This document shows positions 1 to 8,801 of a DNA stretch of 64,000 nucleotides, piece by piece. The DNA comes from Desulfatirhabdium sp040755275 (GTDB taxonomy: Bacteria > Desulfobacterota > Desulfobacteria > Desulfobacterales > Desulfatirhabdiaceae): positions 1-64,000 of the forward strand of contig JBFMBE010000002.1 of NCBI GenBank assembly GCA_040755275.1, given 5' to 3'. The stretch's first letter is position 1. Every line of letters begins with the position of its first letter. The notes under the pieces are model-generated. The model worked only from the letters and a program-made list of their open reading frames with translations, made no database searches and was not told the DNA's origin. The position numbers and the translations under genes were made by a program.

Positions 1-180
1 GGTGGAATCGCAATGGCTTGCTTTTCAATGTCAATTCGTTCATGCGCGTCCGTCCGATCCAACGATATCCGGCGGCTTCAAACACGTTTTCGCAGCAGTC
101 TCAAAAGGCTTCCCCAGCCACCCCGCTGATGCCCGGCATTCCCCAAAAACACGGGAAAAGCGACTTTTTGCGATCCCATC
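1..180. repeat. Intergenic MITE-like repeat, left end cut by window edge
   Basis: The stretch from about position 50 to 180 closely matches the segment at 27550-27683 and the reverse complement of 49169-49300. It ends in the shared terminal motif TTGCGATCCCATC (168-180). Internal landmarks shared with the other copies are ATCCGGCGGCTTCAAACACG and CCAGCCACCCCGC. The open reading frame through it reflects the repeat and is not a gene. Confidence 0.75.
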
Positions 181-231
181 CCTTCTGATTTCGGACGTCG
201 GTCTCTTCTCCTCTGTGGAAGGCCCTCTCCT

Positions 232-1152
232 TTAGCCGGATACCTTGTCCGGGTGGTTGACACTGGCCACCGGGCAGCTGGCTCGCAGGACCACTTGTTC
301 GACCGTGCTGCCTAAGATGGCTTCGTCCGGATCGACTTCTTTGGCATGGTGGGCCATGACGATCAGATCCGCATTCTTGGCGCGGGAGTATTTCAGGATT
401 TCCACATAGGGGATGCCTTCCCAGATGTCGATGTCATAGTTGTCGTAATCGTCGAGGTAGGGAAGGTAGGTTTTTTCGATTTTCCGACGAGCTTCTTCGA
501 TCTTGGATTCGATTTCCTCCTGGGAGATGATTTTCCCTGCGTGAACGGAGCTCATGTCAACGGCATGAAAGATATGCAACCGGCTGCCGATGGCCTTGGC
601 GAGCTTGCGGGCGAAGAGGAAGGCGGAAAAGGCCTGCTTGCTGAAATCCGTGCCGAAGACGATGTTCGAGAAATACCATAGACAGGTCGTGCAGGGACGG
701 CTTACGATCAGCACGGGGCAACGGGCACTTCTGGCCACATGCTGCATGTTGGTGCCGACGGCCCCGCGGTAACGAGCCGCGCCGGTCTGTTCCTGGCGGG
801 AATGGGCGCCCATGACGATCAGATCGACATCTTTTTGCCGTGCAAAACGCAGAATCTCTGTGCTCGGCACGCCGGCTACGGCATCGATCTCGAAATTCAG
901 ATAGTCCCGGATGTATTTGTCGTAGGTGTTGCGCAGTTCCTCTTTCACCCAGGCCACATAATCGGCATCGTAGTGCTCGCTTTCTCCAGTCCGGATGTCC
1001 TTGACCGTCGTGCTGAATCCGCGGGAGGGCATGCCGAGAACATGAAAAACGTGGAGTTTGGCGTCATATTTCTTGGCGATGTCGAAAGCCACGTGCGCCG
1101 CGTTGTCGCAAACCGGCGTTCCGGTCGTTGCAAACAGGATCTTGTTGAACAT
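232..1152 (-). CDS. Tandem universal stress protein (two Usp domains)
   Basis: A 306-residue cytoplasmic protein with two consecutive UspA-type domains, about residues 1-150 and 160-306. Each opens with a hydrophobic strand (NKILFATTG; NIVFGTDFS) and has the late DLIVM strand typical of the fold. The ATP-binding glycine motif after DLIVM is degenerate in both halves (MGAHSRQ, MAHHAKE), so nucleotide binding is uncertain. The ATG at 1152 is chosen over an in-frame GTG two codons upstream, because a GGAGG lies five bases before the ATG. That ribosome site sits inside the last codons of the preceding gene, so translation is probably coupled. It is the last gene of the hmc-led run, which suggests a stress or redox-state role linked to respiration (inference). 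Confidence 0.88.
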   Translation of the reverse strand: MFNKILFATTGTPVCDNAAHVAFDIAKKYDAKLHVFHVLGMPSRGFSTTVKDIRTGESEHYDADYVAWVKEELRNTYDKYIRDYLNFEIDAVAGVPSTEILRFARQKDVDLIVMGAHSRQEQTGAARYRGAVGTNMQHVARSARCPVLIVSRPCTTCLWYFSNIVFGTDFSKQAFSAFLFARKLAKAIGSRLHIFHAVDMSSVHAGKIISQEEIESKIEEARRKIEKTYLPYLDDYDNYDIDIWEGIPYVEILKYSRAKNADLIVMAHHAKEVDPDEAILGSTVEQVVLRASCPVASVNHPDKVSG

Positions 1153-1154
1153 CG

Positions 1155-1691
1155 TCACCTCCGTAGTTCGCAGGCGCGCTGCGATCCGTGAAAACTCAGC
1201 TCCCAGGCGATCGCATCGATCACCTCGAAGAGGGTGTAGACCGTTTCGAATTCGAACAAGTCGATGCTGTCTCCGAAGACGACGTGCTTGAGTTTTCCCA
1301 GTCGAATCGGCAGATCGAGGATCGTCTCCATCGTGAAAAACCGGATTTCGAGCATCTCCTTGCCTTGGATGCCGTGCAGGGAATGATAAATTTCAAGTCG
1401 AGGCTCTCCCGGAAAGCCGATCATTTCGATGGTCTTGGTCAAGAGCAGGTGATCCAGCCCGGAGTCTACACGGTTCAGTTTGGAACAAGCCCGGTACTGA
1501 GCCAGATGCTCCGACCAGAAGGGATTGATCTCTTCATAGATCGGATAGATTTCGATCATCCGGAACAGGCTTCTGAGCGTGCACGTCGATTCCAGCACGA
1601 GTGCGGCGTTCAGTACCATGAGCGGTTTCGCATCGACGGGTTTCCCCTCGAAGACGAGCTTGCCTTTAGCGGTCAGCAGAACGGAATTCAT
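1155..1691 (-). CDS. Conserved-looking protein of unknown function downstream of hmcF
   Basis: A 178-residue soluble protein with no signal peptide or membrane segment. I recognise no family. It is rich in hydrophobic and acidic residues with predicted mixed alpha/beta character, and has only two or three cysteines, so it is unlikely to hold an iron-sulfur cluster. It starts 22 bases after the hmcF stop and its last codons contain the ribosome site of the stress protein that follows, so it is almost certainly cotranscribed with both. In Desulfovibrio this position downstream of hmcF holds the regulators rrf1 and rrf2; this protein resembles neither a response regulator receiver nor an Rrf2 helix-turn-helix protein. 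Confidence 0.75.
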   Translation of the reverse strand: MNSVLLTAKGKLVFEGKPVDAKPLMVLNAALVLESTCTLRSLFRMIEIYPIYEEINPFWSEHLAQYRACSKLNRVDSGLDHLLLTKTIEMIGFPGEPRLEIYHSLHGIQGKEMLEIRFFTMETILDLPIRLGKLKHVVFGDSIDLFEFETVYTLFEVIDAIAWELSFHGSQRACELRR

Positions 1692-1713
1692 GGGTGTCTC
1701 GCCACCGCCAGGG

Positions 1714-3096
1714 TTACTCCTCCGGCTTCAGATGATCCGGAACGATGACCATCTTGAGCAGCAGCGGTTTCAGAAAGGACCACCGGATGCCGATGTGATA
1801 GACTTCTTCCATGTCACGGATCGCATCCCAGCAGTTGTGGCAGGGTGCGATGACCAGCTTGGCGCCGGTTGCCAGAATCTGATCCCGTTTAACCTTGAGA
1901 CCGATGTTTCGCTGCTCCCGATAACGGCCGACCCCGTTCATGCCTCCGCCGCCGCCGCAGCAGAAATTGTGCTCCTTGCAAGGGGACATTTCCCGGAAAT
2001 CTTCGGCGATGTAACTCATGATTTCCCGGGCGCATTCCTTGAGTCCTGCGTTTCGGATGTAGTTGCAGGAGTCCTGATAGGTAACCGGCTCCTTGATTTT
2101 TTTGGCCGGATCGATCTTCAGCTTTCCGGTGCGCAGGGCTTCGGCCACCCATTCCACATAATGAAAACTAGGGATGGGCGTCTTGCCGGTTCGGATACCT
2201 GCCCAATAGGGACCTTCGATAACGGTCGCCCGATAGGCGTGCCCGCATTCGGTGACGACCATGCGTTTGGGTTTGAGCCGTTCCATGGCTCCGTAAACTT
2301 CTTGGACCTGCATCCTGCAACCTTCCCAGTCTCCAGCAAACATGGCCAAGGACGTCTCCTCCCAGCCGACGCTCGGCACGGTCCAGTTTTCGCCTGCGAT
2401 GTGGAAGAGGATGGCTGCCTCTGCGATGTCTTCGGGGTAGTGTTTCGGCTCTCGGGCGTTGACTGTATATAGGATATCGGCGTTTTCCTTGTCCACCGGA
2501 ATTTCGAGTCCGGGCCATTCCTCTTCGTTTTCTTCCTGCATCCACTGGCAGGTATCGACCCAGTCCTCCGGTGTAACATCCATTTGGGCGCGAAAGATCC
2601 GGTGCATCCCGGAGCCGATTTTCATTTCCCAGGGAACGAAGCCCTGACTAAAGCACAGACCGCGCAAATAGCCGAACATGACACCCATGTCGATTCCGAA
2701 AGGACAGTAGAGGCCGCATCGGTTGCAGCAGGTGCATTTTCCCCAGGCCGTATCCATAGCGTAGATCATGAATTCGGTGTTCACGTCGCCGTTTCGTTTG
2801 ACGATTTCTCCCAGGGTGGACTGGATCTTGTATGAGGGCACCTGCTTCGGATCCTTGTCGTTCGCCAGATAGAAGAAACAGGAATCGGCGCACATCCCAC
2901 AGTGAGCGCAGATCTCGAGCCAAGTGCGTATTCTCGATTTGCAGGTTTTTTCCAGGGTTGCCCGCAGAGCCGCCTTGTCGACATCGAGGTGCTTCATTTC
3001 CTCGTAGTAAAGTTTGCCGCTCTTGTCTGCGAGCAGGGCATCAAGTTCTTCCCGGGTGTTGACCGGCTTCTTGTTGCAAAGAGTTCCTTCAGGCAT
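1714..3096 (-). CDS. hmcF: HmcF, HdrD-like iron-sulfur subunit of the Hmc complex
   Basis: A soluble, cytoplasm-facing subunit of about 460 residues. It has two ferredoxin-type cluster motifs near residues 65-135 (CAHCGMCADSC and CTCCNRCGLYC) and a C-terminal CCG domain (DSCNYIRNAG, then FCCGGGGG, then PCHNC), as in the catalytic subunit HdrD of heterodisulfide reductase. No membrane segment is visible, so it probably docks on the cytochrome b subunit HmcE encoded just upstream. Length and gene order match HmcF of sulfate reducers. The ATG at 3096 (MPEGTLCN) is preferred over a GTG four codons upstream at 3108; neither has a strong ribosome site, so the start is the weak point. The physiological acceptor is not shown by the sequence. 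Confidence 0.92.
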   Translation of the reverse strand: MPEGTLCNKKPVNTREELDALLADKSGKLYYEEMKHLDVDKAALRATLEKTCKSRIRTWLEICAHCGMCADSCFFYLANDKDPKQVPSYKIQSTLGEIVKRNGDVNTEFMIYAMDTAWGKCTCCNRCGLYCPFGIDMGVMFGYLRGLCFSQGFVPWEMKIGSGMHRIFRAQMDVTPEDWVDTCQWMQEENEEEWPGLEIPVDKENADILYTVNAREPKHYPEDIAEAAILFHIAGENWTVPSVGWEETSLAMFAGDWEGCRMQVQEVYGAMERLKPKRMVVTECGHAYRATVIEGPYWAGIRTGKTPIPSFHYVEWVAEALRTGKLKIDPAKKIKEPVTYQDSCNYIRNAGLKECAREIMSYIAEDFREMSPCKEHNFCCGGGGGMNGVGRYREQRNIGLKVKRDQILATGAKLVIAPCHNCWDAIRDMEEVYHIGIRWSFLKPLLLKMVIVPDHLKPEE

Positions 3097-3145
3097 AATC
3101 GGATTCACTCACTGAAATAGGGTTTCCATCCAAGGTCGGTCCGGA

Positions 3146-3823
3146 TTACCACACCATCCCCTTGTTTTTCATGCCGCCGCGCTTGATCCCGAAATCCATG
3201 CCGAGCTGTGCACGGGACAGGAAGAAATTGACGAAGTGCGACAATTTGGTGAACGGAATGGCAACCAGCATTACTTCTCCGGAAAGAATATGACAGATCA
3301 ACCAGAACGAATAGGATGAAGCCTGAATGTGAGCCATATAGCCGGTGAAAAAGGGCATCACGGCGATGGCCAGCACCAGGTAATCCATTCCATCGGTGAT
3401 GGTACGCACTTCCGGAAGGGCGAGCCTGCGCAGCAGCAAAAACAAAGCCGACACCATCACCATCAGGGTCAGGATGTCCGCCAGGGTTTCGGGAATCATC
3501 GGCAGGCTGAAGCCCCACCGTTCGAAGAGAAATACATTGTGACCGATCAGAAAAATCGGTGTGAACAGAAGGCCGATGTGAAACGTGAACACGAGAATGG
3601 TCAAAAAGGGATTCTGTCGCCAACTGTGGGTTGCGAACGGAAAGAGCCAAAACCCGATCGAGCGGAGTGCACCCCGGATTCCATAGGATACATTGACGGT
3701 ATAGGTGACGCGATCGAGCTTCCAATCCAGGCCCCGGATGTACAGAACGATTCGGACAAGGCAGCCGATGAAGAATACACCGAAAGACAGCCAGGCCAGC
3801 GGGCCGGTTACCAGTTCATACAT
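3146..3823 (-). CDS. hmcE: HmcE, cytochrome b-type membrane subunit (NarI-like)
   Basis: A 225-residue integral membrane protein with about five or six hydrophobic helices and histidines within them (for example FHIGLLFTP and ICHILSGE) that fit b-haem ligation in NarI/DsrM-type cytochromes b. It should carry electrons through the membrane between the periplasmic Hmc subunits and HmcF. The ATG at 3823 is chosen because an AGAAGGAG lies just upstream; the longer frame starting at 3844 would place this ribosome site inside the coding region. Length agrees with known HmcE proteins of about 226 residues. It lies between hmcD and hmcF in the usual order. Confidence 0.93.
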   Translation of the reverse strand: MYELVTGPLAWLSFGVFFIGCLVRIVLYIRGLDWKLDRVTYTVNVSYGIRGALRSIGFWLFPFATHSWRQNPFLTILVFTFHIGLLFTPIFLIGHNVFLFERWGFSLPMIPETLADILTLMVMVSALFLLLRRLALPEVRTITDGMDYLVLAIAVMPFFTGYMAHIQASSYSFWLICHILSGEVMLVAIPFTKLSHFVNFFLSRAQLGMDFGIKRGGMKNKGMVW

Positions 3824-3940
3824 GGGAAACTCCTTCTCTTGCACGCAAGTCTATCAGATCCCGGCGACAGCGGCGGGGGTGTCATCCCGAACATGCCACC
3901 GCGGTTCATGCTTTCTTTCCTTTCGATATTCTTCCCGATT

Positions 3941-4117
3941 TCAATGAGTCGATCCCGGATGCTCCGGTGAAGGGGAATCGACTGTGCCATCCTCATCCCG
4001 CTCGCTCAAAAACAACCAGAAAGCGGTGATGCCGATCAGGGAAACGACCATCAGAATATAGGTGACCCCCTTGGTGAAGGTCATGAAATCCTGCAACGTA
4101 AAGAATGTATGGTCCAT
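3941..4117 (-). CDS. hmcD: HmcD, small single-helix membrane subunit
   Basis: A 58-residue gene. It starts at the ATG at 4115-4117 behind an AGGGG ribosome site and stops with TGA at 3941-3943. The peptide begins MDHTFFTLQDFMTFTKG, continues with one hydrophobic helix (YILMVVSLIGITAFWLFL), and ends in a charged, proline-rich tail. HmcD in Desulfovibrio is likewise a tiny membrane protein between hmcC and hmcE. It starts 15 bases after the hmcC stop. Its role is probably structural in assembly of the membrane core. Position, size and topology are the evidence; the primary sequence is too short for independent family assignment. Confidence 0.88.
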   Translation of the reverse strand: MDHTFFTLQDFMTFTKGVTYILMVVSLIGITAFWLFLSERDEDGTVDSPSPEHPGSTH

Positions 4118-4132
4118 AAAAAGAGCCCCTTC

Positions 4133-5302
4133 TCAATGCCCGTGGTATTCCGGATGTTCGTAAAGGATCGGCATTCGGGTGACGATGAACCGGAAGATAA
4201 GAACCCCGACCGTGACAATGAACACCGAAATCATGATTTCCATCCAGTGCGGGAAATACCGCTGGCTGGAGGGCAGATGCCAGTTGAAGGCCACCAGCGA
4301 AATATTGAAGCGATTGACGATGATACCCAACACAGTCCATGCCGCCGTGTAACGGATCAACTTGACGTTTTTGTCGCGTACGCCCACGGCATACAAAAAG
4401 CAGGGTAAAGCGATGAATCCAAGCATTTCCACCAGAAACCAGGCCCCATATCCGGTGTTCAGGTAATGCCAGGTGTTGGCCGTCGAAAGACCGATCACTT
4501 TAATGATGAAATAGCCGGCCAGAACGAGGGATGCCGCTTTTCCGAAGCCGAGGGTAACGCCCAAGGATTCCCGTTGGTGGGTCTCATCCAGCTTGTCCCC
4601 GAAATAATGGTGGGAGAGGGTGCTTTCGAACAGGACCATCGACAGCCCGGCAATGATGCTCGAAACAAAGAAATATACGGGCAGGTAGGTGCTGTACCAG
4701 AGTGGATGAAGCTTGGACGGTGCGATCAGGTAAAGGGCGCCCAGCGAGCTTTGGTGCAGGGTCGAAAGAACGACACCGAAGATGGTCAGCACCATCGTCA
4801 ATTGGACGACCAGGTTTCGGGCCCGCTTCAGGCCGAGCCATTCCAGGGCTGCAGGCGTAAATTCGATGAAGAGCACCGTCAGGTAGAGCGCAACACAGGC
4901 GCCCACTTCGAAGAGCAGAGATGTTGTCCCCTGCTGGACGACGAAGGGGTAGGGCAGCCGCCAGGGTCTGCCTACATCGTAGTGGAGAGCGAACACGACG
5001 AGGGCATAGCCCAGGAACCCGGTCAGGATGGCCGGACGAACGGCGGAATGAAAGCGCTTCAATCCGAAGATGTAGACAGCGGCGGATGTCACATATCCGC
5101 CGGCAGCCAGGGCGACACCACAGAGCAGGTCAAATCCGATCCAAATGCCCCAGGGGTTGTCGTCGTTCAGGTTGGAGACAGCTGCCAGCCCTCCGGTGAA
5201 CCGCAGCACCGTCAGCACCAGACCCATCGCGATGATGATGCCTGCGATCAGATTGAAAGGTGTCAATACCGGTTTGTTGGAAACGGTGGTGGTTTCAGAC
5301 AT
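4133..5302 (-). CDS. hmcC: HmcC, NrfD/PsrC-type integral membrane subunit
   Basis: A 389-residue polytopic membrane protein of about ten transmembrane helices, of the NrfD/PsrC/DsrP family. These subunits carry no haem; they anchor a periplasmic iron-sulfur protein and may interact with the quinone pool or conduct protons. Typical features are the early GIWIGFDLLCGVALAAGGY segment, an HYDVGRPWR loop and a late FNISLVAFNW segment. Its ATG overlaps the hmcB stop (TGATG), showing translational coupling to its electron-transfer partner. Length matches the 386-residue HmcC of Desulfovibrio. Confidence 0.93.
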   Translation of the reverse strand: MSETTTVSNKPVLTPFNLIAGIIIAMGLVLTVLRFTGGLAAVSNLNDDNPWGIWIGFDLLCGVALAAGGYVTSAAVYIFGLKRFHSAVRPAILTGFLGYALVVFALHYDVGRPWRLPYPFVVQQGTTSLLFEVGACVALYLTVLFIEFTPAALEWLGLKRARNLVVQLTMVLTIFGVVLSTLHQSSLGALYLIAPSKLHPLWYSTYLPVYFFVSSIIAGLSMVLFESTLSHHYFGDKLDETHQRESLGVTLGFGKAASLVLAGYFIIKVIGLSTANTWHYLNTGYGAWFLVEMLGFIALPCFLYAVGVRDKNVKLIRYTAAWTVLGIIVNRFNISLVAFNWHLPSSQRYFPHWMEIMISVFIVTVGVLIFRFIVTRMPILYEHPEYHGH

Positions 5303-6372
5303 CAGGCGTGCCCCTCCTGTTCGGCCTTTTTCTTGGCTTCTTCCAAAGCTTTCTGGACGGCCTGCTGGACGGCCGTTTCCTTTTCCTTTCGGGCCTTTTC
5401 AAGTGCGGCCGCCTTTTCGGCTTCCGCTTGTTGACGGGCCTGGGCGATTGCCGCTTGGACGGCTTCCCGTCGTTCTTCCTCGGATACCCGTTCCTTTCGC
5501 TTCGAAATGGCGTAGATACCGGTCAGAAGAACGGGCCACAGACCGACGACGATGGGCACCGCACCGAGGGCGCCGGATGTGAGCTCGGGGGCGGGGGTGA
5601 TGCCCAAGTCTTCCCGCATTCCGATGGACGCGAAGGGTACACCCGAAAGATAGAGCCAACTGGTTCCACCCATTTCCGTCTCTCCGTAGATGTGATCGAT
5701 GTAGCGCTCCGGGTGGCGGCGGATGCGTTCTCGGGCGATATCCAGAATGTCTTTCCGCTTTCCAAACGTGAGGGCTTCCTTCGGGCAGGCCTGAACGCAC
5801 CCCGGTAGCAGGCCTTTCTGAATTCTCGGGTGGCACATCGTGCACTTCATGACACGGGGCTCGAGCGCCTTGTCGTATTCATAGGCCGGAATCTCGAAAG
5901 GACAGGCGATCATGCAGTAGCGGCAACCGACACAAACACTTGGATCGTAAACGACCGCTCCTTCAGGTGTCTTCTGGAAGGCCCGAACGAAACAAGCCGA
6001 GGCGCAGGCCGGTTCGAGGCAGTGGTTGCACTGCTTCTTGACATACACATATTTTCCGATGGATTCCGTCTGCTTCGCCGACGGAAATTTGTTGACCACG
6101 GTGTATGTCTTGGCCGTTGTTCTGCGTCTGGACTCGAGTACAGACAAATCGGTGAACGGCTTGTCCGGCACGGGCAACTCGTTGACCGTATTGCAGGCGG
6201 CTTCGCAGGATCTGCAGCCGACGCATCGGGTGATGTCGTGCAGTACGGCATAGCTGTTGGGATATCCCCTAAAGTGGGTATTTGCGGCTCCCTGTGCAGA
6301 GGTGCGATTCATCAAGGTCCCTGCTCCGGCTGCTCCCATCCATCCCAAAAATTTTCGACGTGATAACGACAT
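5302..6372 (-). CDS. hmcB: HmcB, periplasmic four-cluster iron-sulfur subunit with membrane anchor
   Basis: A 356-residue protein with an N-terminal twin-arginine signal (SRRKFLGWMGAAGAG) and sixteen cysteines in four ferredoxin motifs between about residues 50 and 210 (CVGCRSCEAAC, CNHCLEPACASAC, CVGCRYCMIAC, CTMC...CVQAC). This is the DsrO/NrfC/HmcB pattern. It should take electrons from HmcA in the periplasm and pass them to the HmcC/HmcE membrane core. A hydrophobic helix near residue 275-295 is followed by about 60 residues of Ala/Glu/Lys/Gln-rich coiled coil that would lie on the cytoplasmic side. Length is close to known HmcB (370). Confidence 0.93.
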   Translation of the reverse strand: MSLSRRKFLGWMGAAGAGTLMNRTSAQGAANTHFRGYPNSYAVLHDITRCVGCRSCEAACNTVNELPVPDKPFTDLSVLESRRRTTAKTYTVVNKFPSAKQTESIGKYVYVKKQCNHCLEPACASACFVRAFQKTPEGAVVYDPSVCVGCRYCMIACPFEIPAYEYDKALEPRVMKCTMCHPRIQKGLLPGCVQACPKEALTFGKRKDILDIARERIRRHPERYIDHIYGETEMGGTSWLYLSGVPFASIGMREDLGITPAPELTSGALGAVPIVVGLWPVLLTGIYAISKRKERVSEEERREAVQAAIAQARQQAEAEKAAALEKARKEKETAVQQAVQKALEEAKKKAEQEGHA

Positions 6373-6468
6373 GTGATAACCTCTACGATTCCCCGGAAGT
6401 GGTTTTCAACTCCATGCTCAGCATCGATCCGCCCGGTCCGTTTATCGATTCAACGGCGGAGATGGTTT

Positions 6469-8049
6469 TTAACGGGGTTTTTCCTTGTGGCACTCGGTGC
6501 AACCCATTGGATGTTCCATGGCCATGGCCTGATGACAGCCCATGCACTGGATGTGGTAAGCTCCCATCAATGCCGGTCGGTTCATGGTGTCCGGCCGCTG
6601 TTGGACACTATGGCAACTCTGGCACGTCGGGGGTGTCAGCGAAGCGGGGCTGTTGTGGTGACATCCCTGACATAGCGTCAAGGTGTTCTGATGGAAATAT
6701 GCCGCCAGTTTGCTCTTTTCGGTATTCTTCAGTAGGGTGTTCACGATCTTGCGATGCGGAAAATCAGCAGGTTGGTATTTGTCGGACAAGGTCTTGATAG
6801 CGATCTTCTCCGGGATCTTGTTCATCAGGGTGTCATCCAGAACCGTGGATACAGGTTTACGGGCTACCAAAAGCGCCTTGGCCGCTTGGACTTCTTCGGC
6901 GGGTGATTGCGGCACCGGATTCATGGTAGCAGGATCGGCCATATGACACTGGACACATAGGGCATCCGAAAGTTTCTTCTGAGCCATGGGTGCGTGGCAT
7001 CCGGCGCAGGCGAGTTCGGCCTTTTTCCGATCGTGGCATCCCATGCAGGAGGTTTCGTCGCTTCGCAAATGCATGGCTTTTTCGAGGGTGACGAACTTGC
7101 CGTCCTTGGCCCCACCCGGTGTGTGGCAAACGTTGCAGGCGCTCATCTGTTTGTGATGGCATACTCGGCAGGTATCCGAATAGGTTTCATGGGCCAGGTG
7201 ATCGAAGGGAACGAAGGCGAGTTTGGCGTCTTTGGAAAGAGCCTCCTTCGACGTCTTGACGAGCACGGTATCGGGTTGCTTGCGGTTGAGGCGGGGAATA
7301 TCGGTCAGCTTTTCGATCTTGGCCTGTGCAGCCGGATCGTGGCAGGATGCGCATTGGATGGGTCCCGCCTTCTTGGATGTAGCAGCCGTTTTTCGGTGAC
7401 AGTCGATGCAGGCGATGTGGGATGCAAACCGATTGGCGATTCGGTTTTCCTGGGTGGTTTCCAAATGGCAATACCGACAGGTGCCTTCCTTTTCTTTGAT
7501 ATAGACGAGTTTCTTTGCCTGGGTGTCGTATTCGTGATGGCAGGTTTCACATTTGTTTTCGAGGGCCTTGGTGTGGCGGGCGTGAAGGGATTTGTCGAGT
7601 CCCATGGGTTTGCGATTGGAGAAGTATTTCGGGGTCTCCGTGTGGCATTCTCCGCAGGTGACGGGACCGGATTTCATGCGGGCGCTGGTTGTGCTGCGGT
7701 GGCAGGAAATGCACTGATCATGGTAGATGTTCATGAGGGTTTCGGCGCTGTCGTCCTTGAGTCGCTTGAATTTCAATGAAAGTCTGTCCTTTTCGGGAAG
7801 GTGGCAGGCCGTACAATCCTTCTGTTGTTGTTTGAGCGCTTCGGTGTGGGCATCGTGCGGAAAGAAGACGACGGGACGCTGTAGTTTGCCGAAGGTCTTC
7901 ATCGTATCGATAGGGATGATGTCCGCTCGGATTCGATCCGGGGAATTCGGGGCATTGCCCTTCGCCATAGCGAACCAGGCTGTGACGAAGACGATCAGGA
8001 TCAAGGTGAGAATGGAGATGGGGAGAATACGAGAGCGAATGTTTCCCAT
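6469..8049 (-). CDS. hmcA: HmcA, 16-haem high-molecular-mass cytochrome c
   Basis: A 526-residue secreted cytochrome. It has an N-terminal hydrophobic export segment (SILTLILIVFVTAWFAM) and exactly sixteen CXXCH haem-binding motifs, the first CTACH and the last CTECH. That equals the haem number of Desulfovibrio HmcA, which is about 514 residues after similar processing. It is the periplasmic electron entry of the Hmc complex and would be reduced by type I cytochrome c3 fed by periplasmic hydrogenases or formate dehydrogenases. An AAGGAAG lies about eight bases before the ATG. It is the first gene of the hmc operon, behind a long AT-rich upstream region. Confidence 0.97.
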   Translation of the reverse strand: MGNIRSRILPISILTLILIVFVTAWFAMAKGNAPNSPDRIRADIIPIDTMKTFGKLQRPVVFFPHDAHTEALKQQQKDCTACHLPEKDRLSLKFKRLKDDSAETLMNIYHDQCISCHRSTTSARMKSGPVTCGECHTETPKYFSNRKPMGLDKSLHARHTKALENKCETCHHEYDTQAKKLVYIKEKEGTCRYCHLETTQENRIANRFASHIACIDCHRKTAATSKKAGPIQCASCHDPAAQAKIEKLTDIPRLNRKQPDTVLVKTSKEALSKDAKLAFVPFDHLAHETYSDTCRVCHHKQMSACNVCHTPGGAKDGKFVTLEKAMHLRSDETSCMGCHDRKKAELACAGCHAPMAQKKLSDALCVQCHMADPATMNPVPQSPAEEVQAAKALLVARKPVSTVLDDTLMNKIPEKIAIKTLSDKYQPADFPHRKIVNTLLKNTEKSKLAAYFHQNTLTLCQGCHHNSPASLTPPTCQSCHSVQQRPDTMNRPALMGAYHIQCMGCHQAMAMEHPMGCTECHKEKPR

Positions 8050-8801
8050 GATGCGCTTCCTTCGGTAATGGATCTTCCTGCGAATCGCCTGGATGGATCA
8101 GCCCTGATTTGGGAATGCTGGAGAGCAGTGTCCCATGTCATTTTTGGGGACTTTGTATCGAAAGAATTTTCTTATGTCAAATAAAAATTTCATACAGTAT
8201 TTTTACGTAGCGTGACCATGATGTATTATAGAATGCCCAATAAAATATAGAATCATTTTAAGTTACCTATATTATGGTTAATATCGATGGTAGCATATAG
8301 ACTAATGTTGTTATGTGGTTATACATAGAAAAATTGTATAATAAATCGGATTGAAATGTCAAATCGTTCTGAATATACTGACAATATGGAACATGTGGTT
8401 ATGCATCATGGGGTCTTATTGATTCATCTATTGGTGATCATTTAGGATAATGATGATCAAGCAGGATATACGATGTTTCCATAAATGCTTTGTCGATGTA
8501 TAGCGGATCAATGAAGTCCGTTATAAACTGCGGCGGTTCGACCGGATGCGGTGCCATTGGGACACGTTTCCGATCCAGTTCAGGGCTGCCGTCTGAAGCG
8601 GTATTCCGCCATTCTGGCGGTTGCTCGCGTGTAGCCGCCGTGAGCCAGCCTTCCATGGTTTTCCTTGACACCAATCCGGAATCTTACTAATAGTCCAGCG
8701 GATTGGTCGAGGTATCGCATCAGAAACCGCCATCCCGCTGCAATTCCAAGCAGCGGCATCGCCATACTGCTTGCGCTCCGAGAGGGCGCGGAGGATATTC
8801 C
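8050..8801. other. Long AT-rich intergenic region between divergent hmcA and ileS
   Basis: No convincing gene lies in these 750 bases. From about 8150 to 8480 the base composition turns visibly AT-rich against a GC-rich background, with many short A/T runs and TATA-like strings. It presumably holds the divergent promoters of hmcA and ileS, but I could not fix one -35/-10 pair with confidence. A 78-codon minus-strand frame at 8438-8674 has no ribosome site and no recognisable family and was not called. Confidence 0.6.

Noticed and set aside
2..235. Short frame across the first repeat, similar in translation to frames at 27505 and 49161
   Set aside because: The similarity comes from the nucleotide repeat; the frames have no common start or ribosome site.
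8438..8674. A 78-codon minus-strand frame in the AT-rich hmcA-ileS gap
   Set aside because: No ribosome site, no family resemblance, and it ends in the AT-rich region; insufficient to call.
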